DNA of 64,000 bases, from contig JAXGYX010000001.1 in assembly GCA_040772065.1 (NCBI GenBank), forward strand, positions 2,170,001-2,234,000, read 5' to 3'. Shown piece by piece: positions 17,244-26,374 of this stretch; the stretch's first letter is position 1, and each line of letters starts with the position of its first letter. The notes below the pieces were generated by a model. It was not told where the DNA came from and did not search any database. It saw nothing but the letters and a program-made list of their open reading frames with translations. A program made the translations under genes and the position numbers. The stretch is from JAXGYX01 sp040772065 (GTDB taxonomy: Bacteria > Bacillota > Clostridia > Saccharofermentanales > Fastidiosipilaceae).

Positions 17244-18571
17244 ACCTGGATACAGCTCCTACATCCGTGCTTCATGTCGATATGAACAGCTTTTTCGCCT
17301 CGGTTGAACTGTTGGATCATCCCGAGCTGACAGACCGCCCGGTCGCTGTGGGCGGAGATAAAAGCCGACGGCGTGGTATTGTGCTGGCAAAAAACGAGCC
17401 GGCGAAACAATTTGGAGTCAAGACCGCCGAGACGTTGTGGGCGGCGAGACAAAAATGCCCGGGTCTGGTTGTCCTGCCCCCACATTTTGAAAAGTATCGC
17501 CATTATTCCCGCCTTGCACAGGAACTTTATTTTTCCTATACCGACAAAGTCGAGCCGCTTGGGCTGGACGAATGTTGGCTGGACGTCACCGGACAGGACG
17601 GCCCACGGACGGCGGAGAGGATCCGTCTCCATGTCAAAAAAAGCTTGGGTCTGACCGTCTCGATCGGCGTTTCCTGGAACAAGATATTTGCCAAATTAGG
17701 CAGCGACTATCGCAAGCCGGACGCGGTGACGGTCATCGATCAACAAAACTTCCGTGAGCTTTTATGGCCACTGCCGGTGGCGCGCATGTTCCTGGTGGGA
17801 CGCACCACCGCCGCGCGCCTGAATGGCGTCGGCATCTACACGATCGGCGAGCTGGCTCGGACCGACGAGTCATTTTTGCGCCAAACGCTGGGGCGGCAGG
17901 GCTCTACGCTGTGGAAATACGCGAATGGACTGGACGACAGCCCGGTGACAAGGCCGTCCGAGCGCGACCAGATGAAATCGATCGGCAACAGCACCACGTT
18001 GGAAGAGGATGCGGTTACCTTCGAACGGGTGAGGGATGTGTTTGTCGATCTGGCTGTGACACTTGAGCGCAGGATGAAGGCTGAGGGTGTGCGTGGCGCC
18101 ACCTTGCAAATCACGGTTCGGGATAACCAATTTCGCACCACCACCCGACAAAAACAGCTGCCGACTCCGAGCGATGATTTCAAAATCTTGCTCAGCGAGT
18201 CGCTCGAGCTGTTCAAACAACATTACGATCTGTCGGTTCCGATCCGCCTGCTGGGCATCACGATGACTGGCTTGTCTTTTGACGACGAACCGACGCAAAT
18301 GACGCTGACGGACTGGCTGAATGAACAGCCCGCCGAAGAGGCGGAGCTTGCCCACCGGGACCAGCCACAGACGGTGCGCGCCGATCTGCGCCGCCGCGCC
18401 TGGGATGACACCGTCCGGCAGCTTCAGGAGAAACTTGGAACCGAGGCCATCCGTCGCGCCTCATCACTGACCGGCAGGGTCAGCGCGAAATACGCGGCCG
18501 GCGAAGGCGCGCCCCCCGAATTCGGGACGCATGACGTCGACCACCGGACCAAAAAGAAAAACGGAGAGTGA
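17240..18571 (+). CDS. dinB: DNA polymerase IV (Y family)
   Basis: This 443-residue Y-family polymerase performs translesion synthesis. HVDMNSFFASVE near the start gives the first catalytic Asp, and GLDECWLDVT at about 107-116 gives the catalytic Asp-Glu pair. SIGVSWNKIFAKLGSDYRKP, the helix-hairpin-helix region (LNGVGIYTIGELAR) and the little-finger domain (FRTTTRQKQL) follow in normal order. The start is GTG, overlapping the Nudix stop by 4 bp. The tail of about 30 residues past the little finger has no canonical clamp-binding motif that I can see. mntP follows 4 bp later. Confidence 0.93.
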   Translation: MNLDTAPTSVLHVDMNSFFASVELLDHPELTDRPVAVGGDKSRRRGIVLAKNEPAKQFGVKTAETLWAARQKCPGLVVLPPHFEKYRHYSRLAQELYFSYTDKVEPLGLDECWLDVTGQDGPRTAERIRLHVKKSLGLTVSIGVSWNKIFAKLGSDYRKPDAVTVIDQQNFRELLWPLPVARMFLVGRTTAARLNGVGIYTIGELARTDESFLRQTLGRQGSTLWKYANGLDDSPVTRPSERDQMKSIGNSTTLEEDAVTFERVRDVFVDLAVTLERRMKAEGVRGATLQITVRDNQFRTTTRQKQLPTPSDDFKILLSESLELFKQHYDLSVPIRLLGITMTGLSFDDEPTQMTLTDWLNEQPAEEAELAHRDQPQTVRADLRRRAWDDTVRQLQEKLGTEAIRRASSLTGRVSAKYAAGEGAPPEFGTHDVDHRTKKKNGE

Positions 18572-18575
18572 AGAC

Positions 18576-19151
18576 TTGGACACGATTTCAATAATACTGA
18601 TAGCCTTTGCTCTGGCGATGGACGCCTCAGCCGTCTCGCTATGTAACGGGATGCAGATCGAAAAGCTGCAGGTGCGACACATGTTGCGCTTTGGTTCTGT
18701 TTTTGGCTTCTTTCAAGGCATGATGACCCTGATCGGTTTCTTGATCGGCACTGGCTTTCGCGACATGATTCAATCGATCGATCACTGACTGGCCTTTGCT
18801 ATACTGGGCGTGATCGGCGGCAAGATGATTTATGAGTTCACCCGTGGCGGTTCCTGCGCGACCGGCGCGAACAACAACGGTTTGAATTCACATAAAACAA
18901 TGCTGATCCTCGCTCTGGCGACCAGCATCGACGCGCTGGCCGTCGGCATCTCTTTTTCGGTCATTCACGTTAACCTCTGGCTGGCGGTCTGGATCATCGC
19001 CGCCGTCACCTTTCTTTGCTCCTTTTTCAGCGTTTGGATTGGCAGAAAAGCCGGTAGCATGTTGGGCAAATGGGCGGAGCTCGCGGGCGGTATTTTGCTG
19101 ATCGGCATCGGCGCCAGAATCCTGGTCGAACACCTGATGCGGGGGATCTGA
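18576..19151 (+). pseudogene. mntP: Manganese efflux pump MntP, broken by TGA
   Basis: The frame starts at a TTG at 18576 with GGAG 9 bp upstream. It encodes the MntP/YebN pattern of six membrane helices: FALAMDASAVSLCNGMQ, LIGFLIGTGFRDMI, LATSIDALAVGISFSV, AVWIIAAVTFLCSFFSVWIG and AGGILLIGIGARILVEH. Both conserved Asp-containing helices (MDAS and SIDAL) are present. At 18786-18788 a TGA replaces what should be Trp (family pattern DHW-AF); the frame then continues without further damage from LAFAILGVIGGKMIYE. A single G-to-A change explains it. Many neighbouring genes end in TGA, so this is not a recoded Trp codon. Confidence 0.82.
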
Positions 19152-19174
19152 GGCGCGGCAGGTTGCTGAACGTC

Positions 19175-19222
19175 CGCCCGGCGCCTGTCAAGGGCTGAGA
19201 AGGTGGGCGCGAGGCGTTTTTT
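19175..19222 (+). terminator. Rho-independent terminator after mntP
   Basis: CGCC at 19175-19178 and GCGCC at 19181-19185 pair with GGCGC at 19206-19210 and GGCG at 19213-19216. Six T follow at 19217-19222. It ends the nudix-dinB-mntP transcript and lies directly before the suf promoter. Confidence 0.65.
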
Positions 19223-19230
19223 GACTAAAA

Positions 19231-19259
19231 TTGTCATTTCTCTTAGACCAAACTATAAT
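19231..19259 (+). promoter_or_regulatory. suf operon promoter
   Basis: A -35 TTGTCA at 19231-19236 and a perfect -10 TATAAT at 19254-19259 are 17 bp apart. Around the -10, ACCAA (19248-19252) and TTGGT (19265-19269) form an inverted pair that could be an operator for an Rrf2-type iron-sulfur regulator. That assignment is inference. Confidence 0.75.
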
Positions 19260-19350
19260 ACATATTGGTTTGTAACAAAGCCGCTTTGAGCCACCGCGAA
19301 AATGGCGTAGAATTGTGACTGTGAAAAGATACTCACGGAAGGATAATTAT

Positions 19351-20193
19351 ATGGCTAAACCAATTTTAGATATTCAGGATTTACATGTCGAAGTGGGCGG
19401 CAAAGAGATTTTACGCGGCCTGACTTTGCATATCGAAGGGGGCGAGATCCACGCGGTCATGGGCCAGAACGGCATGGGCAAGTCCACGCTGGTCGCCGCA
19501 CTGATGGGCCACCCCAAATACCATGTCACGAGCGGCTCGATCACACTGAACGGCCGCGATGTGCTGGAGATGAGTGTGGATGAGCGCGCGCGGGCGGGCA
19601 TGTATCTGGGCATGCAGTACCCGGCGGAAGTGGCGGGCGTGACCAACGCCGACTTCCTGCGTACCGCAGTGAACGCGCGGCGGGAGCGTCCCATCGGACT
19701 GTTGAAGTTTCGCAAAGAGATGAACGCCGCGGTTGAAAACCTGCAAATGCGTGACAGTCTGCCGGATCGCTATTTGAACGAGGGGTTTTCGGGCGGAGAG
19801 AAAAAACGCAATGAGATTTTACAGATGATGATGCTTAGACCGTCGGTCGTCATGCTGGATGAAATTGATTCCGGCCTGGACATCGATGCGCTGCGCATTG
19901 TCGCGCAGAATATTTCCGACCTGGCGAAAGAGCGGGGCGAGGAGATGACCACCCTGATGATCACGCACTATCAGCGCCTGCTGGACTATGTGACGCCGGA
20001 TTATGTGCATGTGATGGCGAACGGACGAATCGTGAAGACCGGAGATTCGGAATTGGCGCTGCGCCTGGAGAAGGAAGGCTATGACTGGTTGTATCACGAG
20101 TTGGGTCTCGAAGAAGAAGACCTTGCGCTGTCGGCGCCGGGTCCGTCGGACATACCCGCCGTGGCGGATGATCTGGACGCCTTGTTTGGATGA
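19351..20193 (+). CDS. sufC: Fe-S assembly ATPase SufC
   Basis: SufC is the ABC-type ATPase that works with SufB and SufD to assemble iron-sulfur clusters in the cytoplasm. Visible are Walker A (GQNGMGKSTL), the signature FSGGEKKRNEI, Walker B with VVMLDEIDSGLDIDAL, and the switch His in MITHYQRLL. From the ATG at 19351 (AAGGAT upstream) the protein has 280 residues, slightly longer than usual because of an acidic tail of about 30 residues (ELGLEEEDLALSAPGPS). An upstream in-frame GTG is ignored because it lacks a ribosome site. It is the first gene of the suf operon. Confidence 0.95.
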   Translation: MAKPILDIQDLHVEVGGKEILRGLTLHIEGGEIHAVMGQNGMGKSTLVAALMGHPKYHVTSGSITLNGRDVLEMSVDERARAGMYLGMQYPAEVAGVTNADFLRTAVNARRERPIGLLKFRKEMNAAVENLQMRDSLPDRYLNEGFSGGEKKRNEILQMMMLRPSVVMLDEIDSGLDIDALRIVAQNISDLAKERGEEMTTLMITHYQRLLDYVTPDYVHVMANGRIVKTGDSELALRLEKEGYDWLYHELGLEEEDLALSAPGPSDIPAVADDLDALFG

Positions 20194-20211
20194 TGGAGGA
20201 TGGATGAAATC

Positions 20212-21408
20212 ATGCGAAACACAACTACACAGTCCTCTGTCCGGGCGATGGTCACCGGTTTCAGTGAGCCGGCGACCGTTTTATGTGCCGCCGAACCGAC
20301 AGTGTCTGTCGCGGGAGGGCGGACGGCCGACCGCACCGCCGAATTGAGCGGCGAATTTTTCGAATATGCCGGCATGACGGACGGCGAGCTCGACTCGTTT
20401 GAAACCGTGCTGGTTCAACCCGAAACCAAAAGAAAACAAAAAGTATTTTTGAATGACCTGGCGCTGCCGGCGAGAAAGTTGGCTTTCCGCCCGGAGAGCC
20501 TGTCGGCGACCGCGGCTGTCCCACTTGTGATTGAGCGCCCGCGCGCCGGCGAAGGTCTCTTGCTGACGGTGGATGTGCCGGCCGGCAAGGAGCTGAAACT
20601 ATATATATTCGAGCGCGGGCCCGGCTCTGAGATGGCGCCGGCGGCGACACCTCAACCGACATCGGGCACCGGGACGGCGGGCAAGCCTGCGGTGTTCGTG
20701 CGGGCGATGGTCGAGCGTGACGCCTCGCTGGAGATCGTCTACCTTCATCCATTTCACGATGGGCCAAAGGCTCAAGATTACTTAAAGAGAGATCAGTTTA
20801 TGACCTGCCTTTACCATGTAAAGGTCGCGCAAAACGCCAATTTCCGCTGGACCGGCGTCAACTTTGGCGACAGCTTACTGGAGAAGGGCCTGATCGAATT
20901 GAAGGGCCGGGGGGCGTCCGCCGATGTCGCCGGCGCGGCGTACATACCGGCGCACAGCCTCCAGGAATATCAAAACCTCGTGGTCTGCGAAGGCGTGTCG
21001 ACGCGGGCCAAGATGCTGAATCATGGCGTTGTCGAGGATTTTGGCGAAGGTTCGTTCGCCAGCATTGCCGATATTAAAAAAGGGGCGTCCGGAGCCGCGG
21101 CGCGCGAAGACAATCGCTTTATCACCTTGGGTGACGCAGCGAAGGCGAACGCCGATCCCACGCTGCTCATCGATGAGGCGGACGTGCAGGCGAGCCACGC
21201 GGCCACGGTTGGCCAGATGGACGAGGAGACCATGTACTATCTGCGCAGCAGAGGTCTGACCGCCGAACAGGCGAAACGTCTGGTGACCATCGGTTTTCTC
21301 AACCCACTGCTCGACCGAATCGATCTGCCGGAATTACGCGAGGAGATCCGCGCTTTTTTGACCGAAAAAGTGAACCAAACAGAAAGGCGGACGAATGATG
21401 AGACCTAA
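20212..21408 (+). CDS. sufD: Fe-S assembly protein SufD
   Basis: This SufB/SufD-family protein of about 398 residues is in the position of sufD. The C-terminal beta-helix core shows LKGRGASADVAGAAYIPAHS, VEDFGEGSFASIADIKKGAS, LLIDEADVQASHAATVGQMD and MYYLRSRGLTAEQAKRLVTI, the conserved end of the family. The N-terminal half is divergent and includes an Ala/Pro/Thr-rich loop. GGAGG at 20195-20199 touches an in-frame ATG at 20200 but is 12 bp from the ATG at 20212; the latter is the more plausible start, though not certain. It overlaps sufS by 14 bp. Confidence 0.88.
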   Translation: MRNTTTQSSVRAMVTGFSEPATVLCAAEPTVSVAGGRTADRTAELSGEFFEYAGMTDGELDSFETVLVQPETKRKQKVFLNDLALPARKLAFRPESLSATAAVPLVIERPRAGEGLLLTVDVPAGKELKLYIFERGPGSEMAPAATPQPTSGTGTAGKPAVFVRAMVERDASLEIVYLHPFHDGPKAQDYLKRDQFMTCLYHVKVAQNANFRWTGVNFGDSLLEKGLIELKGRGASADVAGAAYIPAHSLQEYQNLVVCEGVSTRAKMLNHGVVEDFGEGSFASIADIKKGASGAAAREDNRFITLGDAAKANADPTLLIDEADVQASHAATVGQMDEETMYYLRSRGLTAEQAKRLVTIGFLNPLLDRIDLPELREEIRAFLTEKVNQTERRTNDET

Positions 21409-22654
21409 AAGAAATCCGGGCTGCTGCCTGGCTCGTTCCGAGAGCATCCGTAATGAGTTTCCGATGCTTTCCGTCCAAGAAAATGGCCGGCCGCTGGTCT
21501 ATTTCAACAACGCCTCGACCTCTTTGAAGCCCCGGTGCGTGCTCGACGCGATGACCGAGTACTATTCGTCGTATGGCGTCAATATTGCGCGCGGTGTGGA
21601 CTCGATTGGCTATCGGGCGACCCACACATTTGAGGCGACCCGCATGAAAGTCGCGACCTTTATCGGCGCCTCCCGACCGGAGAGCGTTGTGTTCACCAGA
21701 GGCACCACCGCCTCGTTGAACCTGGTGGCGAGCAGCTTTGGCGAGATGATCGTCAACGAGGGCGACGAGATCGTCGTGTCCGGAGCCGAACATCACGCGA
21801 ACTATATTCCCTGGCAGCAGCTGGCGAAGCGCAAAGGCGCGCAGCTGGTGTTGGCGCCACTGAATGAGGACGGCGCTGTGACCGAGGAAGGGCTGCGCGG
21901 GGTGCTGAGCGAGCGGACTAAGATCGTCGCCATGTTTCATATCAGCAATGTGATGGGCGCGATCCATGATCTGAAACCGCTGATCAGCGCGGCCCATGAG
22001 GTCGGCGCCTATTTCGTCGCCGACGGCGCGCAGGGCATCGTCCATGAGCCGATCGACGTGAGCGATCTGGATGTCGACTTTTACGCGTTCAGCGGGCATA
22101 AATTATATGGACCCACCGGCGTGGGTGTGCTGTACGGCAAACTGGAGCTGCTGAAACAAATGCCGCCGATCGAATTTGGCGGCGAGATGATCGACAGGGT
22201 TGACGTCTACGACACGACCTTCGCGGATCCGCCTCATTGCTTTGAGGCCGGCACCATGCCGGTCGCCGAGGTGATCGGCCTTGGCCGCGCGATCGACTAT
22301 GTGAATAAAATTGGCTACTGCCCGATGCAAAGAAGGGTGCGGTACCTGACGCAGATGGCGATCGATGCCCTGCTCGAAATACCCAATGTGGTCGTTTACA
22401 ATCCGCGCAATGCCGAAAGCGGTGTGATCGCCTACAACGTCAAAGGCATTCATCCCCACGACGCGGCGGGCATCTATGACCGCGAGGGCATCTCCCTGCG
22501 TGCCGGACAACACTGTTCGCAGCCGACGATGCGCAGTCTGAAGCAAATCGCGACCTTGCGCGCCAGCCTGGCGTTTTACAACGCCGAGGAAGAAGTGCGA
22601 CATTTTATCGAAGCGACAAAGAAAGCGGGTGATTTCCTTGACGTCCTCTTCTAA
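21395..22654 (+). CDS. sufS: Cysteine desulfurase SufS
   Basis: This 419-residue class V aminotransferase-type enzyme takes sulfur from L-cysteine for cluster assembly and passes it to SufU. The PLP lysine lies in FSGHKLYGPTG, the PLP-contact Asp in FVADGAQGIVHEP, and the catalytic loop Cys in RAGQHCSQPTMR. FNNASTSLKPRCVLDAM near the N-terminus is the usual substrate-site segment. The first about 20 residues (KRNPGCCLARSE) are not part of the conserved fold. It overlaps sufD upstream and sufU downstream, which shows tight coupling. Confidence 0.95.
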   Translation: MMRPKRNPGCCLARSESIRNEFPMLSVQENGRPLVYFNNASTSLKPRCVLDAMTEYYSSYGVNIARGVDSIGYRATHTFEATRMKVATFIGASRPESVVFTRGTTASLNLVASSFGEMIVNEGDEIVVSGAEHHANYIPWQQLAKRKGAQLVLAPLNEDGAVTEEGLRGVLSERTKIVAMFHISNVMGAIHDLKPLISAAHEVGAYFVADGAQGIVHEPIDVSDLDVDFYAFSGHKLYGPTGVGVLYGKLELLKQMPPIEFGGEMIDRVDVYDTTFADPPHCFEAGTMPVAEVIGLGRAIDYVNKIGYCPMQRRVRYLTQMAIDALLEIPNVVVYNPRNAESGVIAYNVKGIHPHDAAGIYDREGISLRAGQHCSQPTMRSLKQIATLRASLAFYNAEEEVRHFIEATKKAGDFLDVLF

Positions 22655-23087
22655 TGAGAATCTGTTGCGCCGGATCATCATGGATCATTACCAAAACCCT
22701 CGCAACAAAGGCTTGAGGGACGAACCTGAGTTTGTCACCGTCCACTTGAAGAACCCCAGTTGCGGCGATGATCTGACCGTGCAGATTAAATCCGACGGCG
22801 AGCGGATCGCGGAGATCCGCCAGGAGGGAACCGGCTGTTCGATCTGTTGCGCCAGCGCTTCGATGATGTCCGAACTGCTGGAGACCAAGACCATCTCCGA
22901 GGCGCAAAATCTGATCAATGAGTTTCGCCTGATGGTGGCCTCCGAGCCGTTTGATGAAGAAGAATTGGGCGACGCGATCGCCTTGCAGGGTGTTTCCCAT
23001 CTGCCGCAGCGTGTCAAATGCGCCACGCTCGGCTGGAACGCCTGCGAGATCGCACTCGAGAAAATCCTTGAGGATAAACATGAATAA
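22629..23087 (+). CDS. sufU: Sulfur relay/scaffold protein SufU
   Basis: This protein of about 152 residues belongs to the SufU/IscU family; in Bacillota it is a zinc-dependent sulfur acceptor for SufS. The three conserved Cys positions are visible in NPSCGDDL, GTGCSICCASASMM and RVKCATLGWNA. RRIIMDHYQNPRNKG is the typical N-terminal signature. The start is either GTG 22629 or TTG 22638 inside the end of sufS; neither has a strong ribosome site, as expected for a coupled gene. Its last 8 bases overlap the sufB start. Confidence 0.92.
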   Translation: MISLTSSSNENLLRRIIMDHYQNPRNKGLRDEPEFVTVHLKNPSCGDDLTVQIKSDGERIAEIRQEGTGCSICCASASMMSELLETKTISEAQNLINEFRLMVASEPFDEEELGDAIALQGVSHLPQRVKCATLGWNACEIALEKILEDKHE

Positions 23088-24501
23088 TATACACAACGAA
23101 AAAGTACAGGCGCAAGACATCGTCCGCAGCGCTTTTGAACATGAGATCTATGACGGAGACATTTCGGTGCTGCGTTTGAGCAAGGGACTGGACGAGGACA
23201 AAGTCCGTGAGATCTCCCGACTCAAAAACGAGCCGGACTGGATGCTCGAACGACGGCTGCGGGGCTATCAGATTTTTCGCGACCTGCCGCTGCCGGACTT
23301 TGGCCCGGATTTAGATGGCCTTGATCTGGACGAGATGACCTATTACAACCGGGCGACCAGCCGGGCGGAGTCGTCGTGGGACGAGGTCCCCGAACAGATC
23401 GTGAGCACCTTTGAGCGGTTGGGCATCCAGCAGGCCGAGCAAAACTATCTTTCGGGTGTCTCCACGCAATACGAGTCCGAAGTCGTCTACCACAACACGC
23501 AAAAAGAGCTTCAGGACCTCGGCATTATTTTCACCGACACCGATACCGGGCTCAAGCTGTATCCGGAGATATTTAAAAAATACTTCGGCACGCTGGTGCC
23601 GGCGGGTGACAATAAATTCTCGGCGCTGAACGCCGCTGTCTGGTCCGGCGGGTCGTTCATCTATGTGCCCAAAGGCGTCAAGTGCCCCCAGCCGGTCCAG
23701 TCTTACTTTCGGATCAACTCCGAGCAGCTGGGTCAGTTTGAGCGCACCCTGATCATCGTCGATGACGATGCCGACCTGCATTACCTTGAAGGTTGCACGG
23801 CGCCGCAGTATACGACGGATTCGCTGCACGCCGCAGTGGTGGAGATCTTCGTCGGCAAGAACGCAAAATGCCGCTATTCGACGATTCAAAACTGGTCCAA
23901 CAATGTCTATAACCTGGTCACCAAGCGCTCGACCTGCGACGCCGGCGGCTCCATGGAGTGGGTCGACGGCAATATCGGATCGGGTGTGACCATGCTCTAT
24001 CCCGCCTGCTATTTGCGAGGCGAGGGAGCCAGCGGAAGTATGATCTCGGTCTCGGTCGCCGACGCGGGTCAGCGTCAGGATATCGGGGCGCGCATGATTC
24101 ATCAGGCGCCAAACACCTACTCGACCATCATCTCCAAATCGTTGGCGCGCAACGGCGGTGACGCGATTTACCGCGGCACGGTGGACCATGGTCCGAAGGC
24201 GATCGGCGCGCGCAGCTCGGTCCAGTGTGACACCTTGATCCTCGACGAAAAATCGGAATCCGACACGATCCCAACCTATCGGCTGCGTCAGGGCGGATCG
24301 GAGATCGAACATGAGGGCACGGTTTCCAAAGTCAGTGAGGAGCAGTTGTTTTATTTGATGAGCCGCGGTTTGACCGAGGCGGAGGCGACCGAGATGATCG
24401 TGATGGGCTTTGTCGAGCCGTTCACCAGGGAGCTGCCGATGGAGTACGCGGTGGAGCTGAACCAATTGCTGAAATTGGATATGAGTGAAAGCGTCGGCTG
24501 A
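23080..24501 (+). CDS. sufB: Fe-S assembly scaffold SufB
   Basis: SufB is the central scaffold of the SufBCD complex. From the ATG at 23080 (GAGGAT 5 bp upstream) the protein has 473 residues, the usual length; a longer reading from 22951 overlaps sufU and is rejected. Conserved segments include SGGSFIYVPKGVKCPQPVQS, HYLEGCTAPQYTTDSLHAA, SGVTMLYPACYLRGEGA, and the end segment QLFYLMSRGLTEAEATEMIV. The Cys in LEGCTAP is a conserved SufB cysteine. It is the last gene of sufCDSUB and is followed by a strong terminator. Confidence 0.96.
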   Translation: MNNIHNEKVQAQDIVRSAFEHEIYDGDISVLRLSKGLDEDKVREISRLKNEPDWMLERRLRGYQIFRDLPLPDFGPDLDGLDLDEMTYYNRATSRAESSWDEVPEQIVSTFERLGIQQAEQNYLSGVSTQYESEVVYHNTQKELQDLGIIFTDTDTGLKLYPEIFKKYFGTLVPAGDNKFSALNAAVWSGGSFIYVPKGVKCPQPVQSYFRINSEQLGQFERTLIIVDDDADLHYLEGCTAPQYTTDSLHAAVVEIFVGKNAKCRYSTIQNWSNNVYNLVTKRSTCDAGGSMEWVDGNIGSGVTMLYPACYLRGEGASGSMISVSVADAGQRQDIGARMIHQAPNTYSTIISKSLARNGGDAIYRGTVDHGPKAIGARSSVQCDTLILDEKSESDTIPTYRLRQGGSEIEHEGTVSKVSEEQLFYLMSRGLTEAEATEMIVMGFVEPFTRELPMEYAVELNQLLKLDMSESVG

Positions 24502-24543
24502 TTTTGCCGTTTGCCGGAGCCAACGCGTCAATTGATCAATAAA

Positions 24544-24583
24544 AATCCGGTCGTTCTGTGGATGAACGGCCGGATTGTTTTTG
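24544..24583. terminator. Bidirectional terminator, sufB / SPFH gene
   Basis: AATCCGG and CGTTC at 24544-24556 pair with GAACG and CCGGATT at 24565-24576, followed by GTTTTTG. On the opposite strand the stem is followed by TTTTTATT, so it can also end transcripts of the minus-strand SPFH operon. A second perfect stem, GGCGCGGC with loop GAGA, at 24634-24653 has no T-run. Confidence 0.8.
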
Positions 24584-24674
24584 TTGGCGCTGTGAGTTTG
24601 CTGATTGAGCGCAACAGGGGATCGGTCTTTGCCGGCGCGGCGAGAGCCGCGCCCGGACGAACACCACTCTTATA

Positions 24675-25856
24675 TTATAAAAACAGGCCGGTCTGCGGCG
24701 GTGTCTGTGATGATCCTTGGGGTGGCGTCTGTGGCGGTGTCCGATAGAGCGGGTTGGGGGTGCCGGTCAACGGCGCGCTGACGCTCGCTGTGTTGTCTTG
24801 CGGCATGCTCTCCACCGGATGGCTTGGCGTCGTCCTTCGACTCGGCGCGACGCCCGGATTTGGCGCCGCCGCCGGCTGCGGGCTTGCCGCGTTTGCGGTC
24901 ATCGTCGATTCCTTCAACACCAGCCCCAAGGTGGCGAGATTTTGCAGCTCGGACGGCACGATGATCTTGGTCGCCTGACCTTGCGCCACTTTTTCCAACG
25001 CTCTCAGGCTTTCCAAGGAAATCACCTTGTCGTCGATGCCGGCCTCTTTGATCATCTGTAGGCCTCTGGCGGTCGCCTCCTGCACCGTCAAGATCGCCTG
25101 AGCCTGACCCTCCGCCTCGCGAATCGAGGTTTCCTTCTTCGCGTCGGCCCTGAGGATCGCTGCTTCCTTCTCACCCTCGGCTACTCGGATCGCCGCCTCT
25201 TTTTTACCTTCCGAGCGCAAGATGTTTTCACGCTTCTCACGTTCGGCTTTCATCTGACGTTCCATCGCCGCCTGAATGTCGGCAGGGGGCAGAATATTCT
25301 TGAGTTCGACCCGGTTGACGCGGATGCCCCAGGGATCGGTGGCGACATCCAGGATCTCGCGCATCTTGGTGTTGATCAGGTCGCGGGAGGTCAATGTCTC
25401 GTCGAGTTCCAGATCGCCGATGATGTTGCGCAAGGTGGTCGCGGTGAGATTCTCAATCGCCTGAGCCGGTCGCTCGATTCCGTAGACAAAAAGCTTAGGG
25501 TCGGTGATTTGATAAAACAAGACAGTGTCGATCTGCATGGTAACGTTGTCCTTTGTGATCACGGCCTGAGGCGCGAAGTCAAAGACCTTTTCCTTCAAAG
25601 AAACGACCTTCGCGACCCGATCGACAAACGGGACTTTGACGTGCAGCCCGGTGTCCCAGGTTGTCTTGTATGTGCCGAGGCGCTCGACGACAAAATTGTG
25701 AGCCTGCGGCACCACGCGGATGTTGCGAATCAACAGTCCTAAAACGATGAATAGGGCGATGACCAGGCCGATGACACCACCGGCCGAGATGATGCCGCTG
25801 AGGCTGACACCCGAGGCCGCGGTTATTCTTTGCAAAAGCTGAATTCCTGTATCCAT
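24675..25856 (-). CDS. SPFH/Band 7 membrane protein
   Basis: The 393-residue protein belongs to the stomatin/prohibitin/QmcA group of membrane scaffold proteins. A single N-terminal membrane segment (VIGLVIALFIVLGLLI, residues about 28-43) is followed by the Band 7 domain (VVPQAHNFVVERLGTYKTTW through GIRVNRVELKNILPP). A long charged coiled coil follows (MKAEREKRENILRSEGKKEA, repeated E-A-E-K patterns). The last about 75 residues are Pro/Thr/Gln-rich and look disordered (PPQTPPQGSSQTPPQT). AAAGGA lies 6 bp before the ATG. It forms a pair with the NfeD gene 38 bp upstream, the classical partner of SPFH proteins. Confidence 0.92.
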   Translation of the reverse strand: MDTGIQLLQRITAASGVSLSGIISAGGVIGLVIALFIVLGLLIRNIRVVPQAHNFVVERLGTYKTTWDTGLHVKVPFVDRVAKVVSLKEKVFDFAPQAVITKDNVTMQIDTVLFYQITDPKLFVYGIERPAQAIENLTATTLRNIIGDLELDETLTSRDLINTKMREILDVATDPWGIRVNRVELKNILPPADIQAAMERQMKAEREKRENILRSEGKKEAAIRVAEGEKEAAILRADAKKETSIREAEGQAQAILTVQEATARGLQMIKEAGIDDKVISLESLRALEKVAQGQATKIIVPSELQNLATLGLVLKESTMTANAASPQPAAAPNPGVAPSRRTTPSHPVESMPQDNTASVSAPLTGTPNPLYRTPPQTPPQGSSQTPPQTGLFL

Positions 25857-25894
25857 AAGATTTCCTTTCTTGATTTAACTAAATGATTCCATTG

Positions 25895-26374
25895 TCATTG
25901 CGCTGTCGCTTCTGTGGTCGTGGGCTGATCCGGGAGCGGTTCGATGATCGCTCTGGTCCCCTGAATAGCGAGGACCCGGACCAGCGTCCCTTTGGGCAGG
26001 TCGACGTTGTCCTCCGTGGCGGCTCGCCATGATTGGCCATTCACCATTACCCTGCCGGCTCCGGAGATGTGATCGATCGACTCCTCCAATATGCCTTCGG
26101 CGCCAATCAGGCGATCCAGGTTGGTCGGCGTCTTGTGCCGCTGCATGAGCACCCGATCCCTGTTCTTCCAACCGATGAGGAAAAACAATGCGGATGTCAG
26201 GATGAACACGATGGTTTGGACAAAAGGGGAGGCGCCCAAGGCCGCGCTTAAAGCTGCCAACAGGGCGCCGGCGACAAACCAGATGCTGATCAGTATTGTC
26301 GTCACCATTTCGATTAGCAATAAAACACCGGCGATGATTAGCCAGAACAGCCATGCGCTGATTCCCAAAATCAT
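25895..26374 (-). CDS. NfeD family membrane protein
   Basis: This protein of about 159 residues has three to four membrane helices in its first half (ILGISAWLFWLIIAGVLLLI, WFVAGALLAALSAALGA, IVFILTSALFFLIGW) and an OB-fold domain in its second half (LIGAEGILEESID, GRVMVNGQSWRAATED, VRVLAIQGTRAIIEPL). This is the short NfeD form without the serine-protease domain. The chosen start is the ATG at 26374 with GGAGG 5 bp upstream; an in-frame TTG at 26386 overlaps that ribosome site. NfeD and SPFH proteins act together in membrane organisation. Confidence 0.9.
   Translation of the reverse strand: MILGISAWLFWLIIAGVLLLIEMVTTILISIWFVAGALLAALSAALGASPFVQTIVFILTSALFFLIGWKNRDRVLMQRHKTPTNLDRLIGAEGILEESIDHISGAGRVMVNGQSWRAATEDNVDLPKGTLVRVLAIQGTRAIIEPLPDQPTTTEATAQ

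Noticed and set aside
18531..19151. TGA read as tryptophan or selenocysteine in mntP
   Set aside because: Numerous intact genes here end in TGA, including nudix, dinB, sufC and holB, so the code is standard. No selenocysteine insertion element is evident and the family has Trp at this position.
22951..23079. Extended N-terminus of SufB
   Set aside because: It would overlap sufU by almost 140 bp. The ATG at 23080 has a good ribosome site and gives the normal SufB length.
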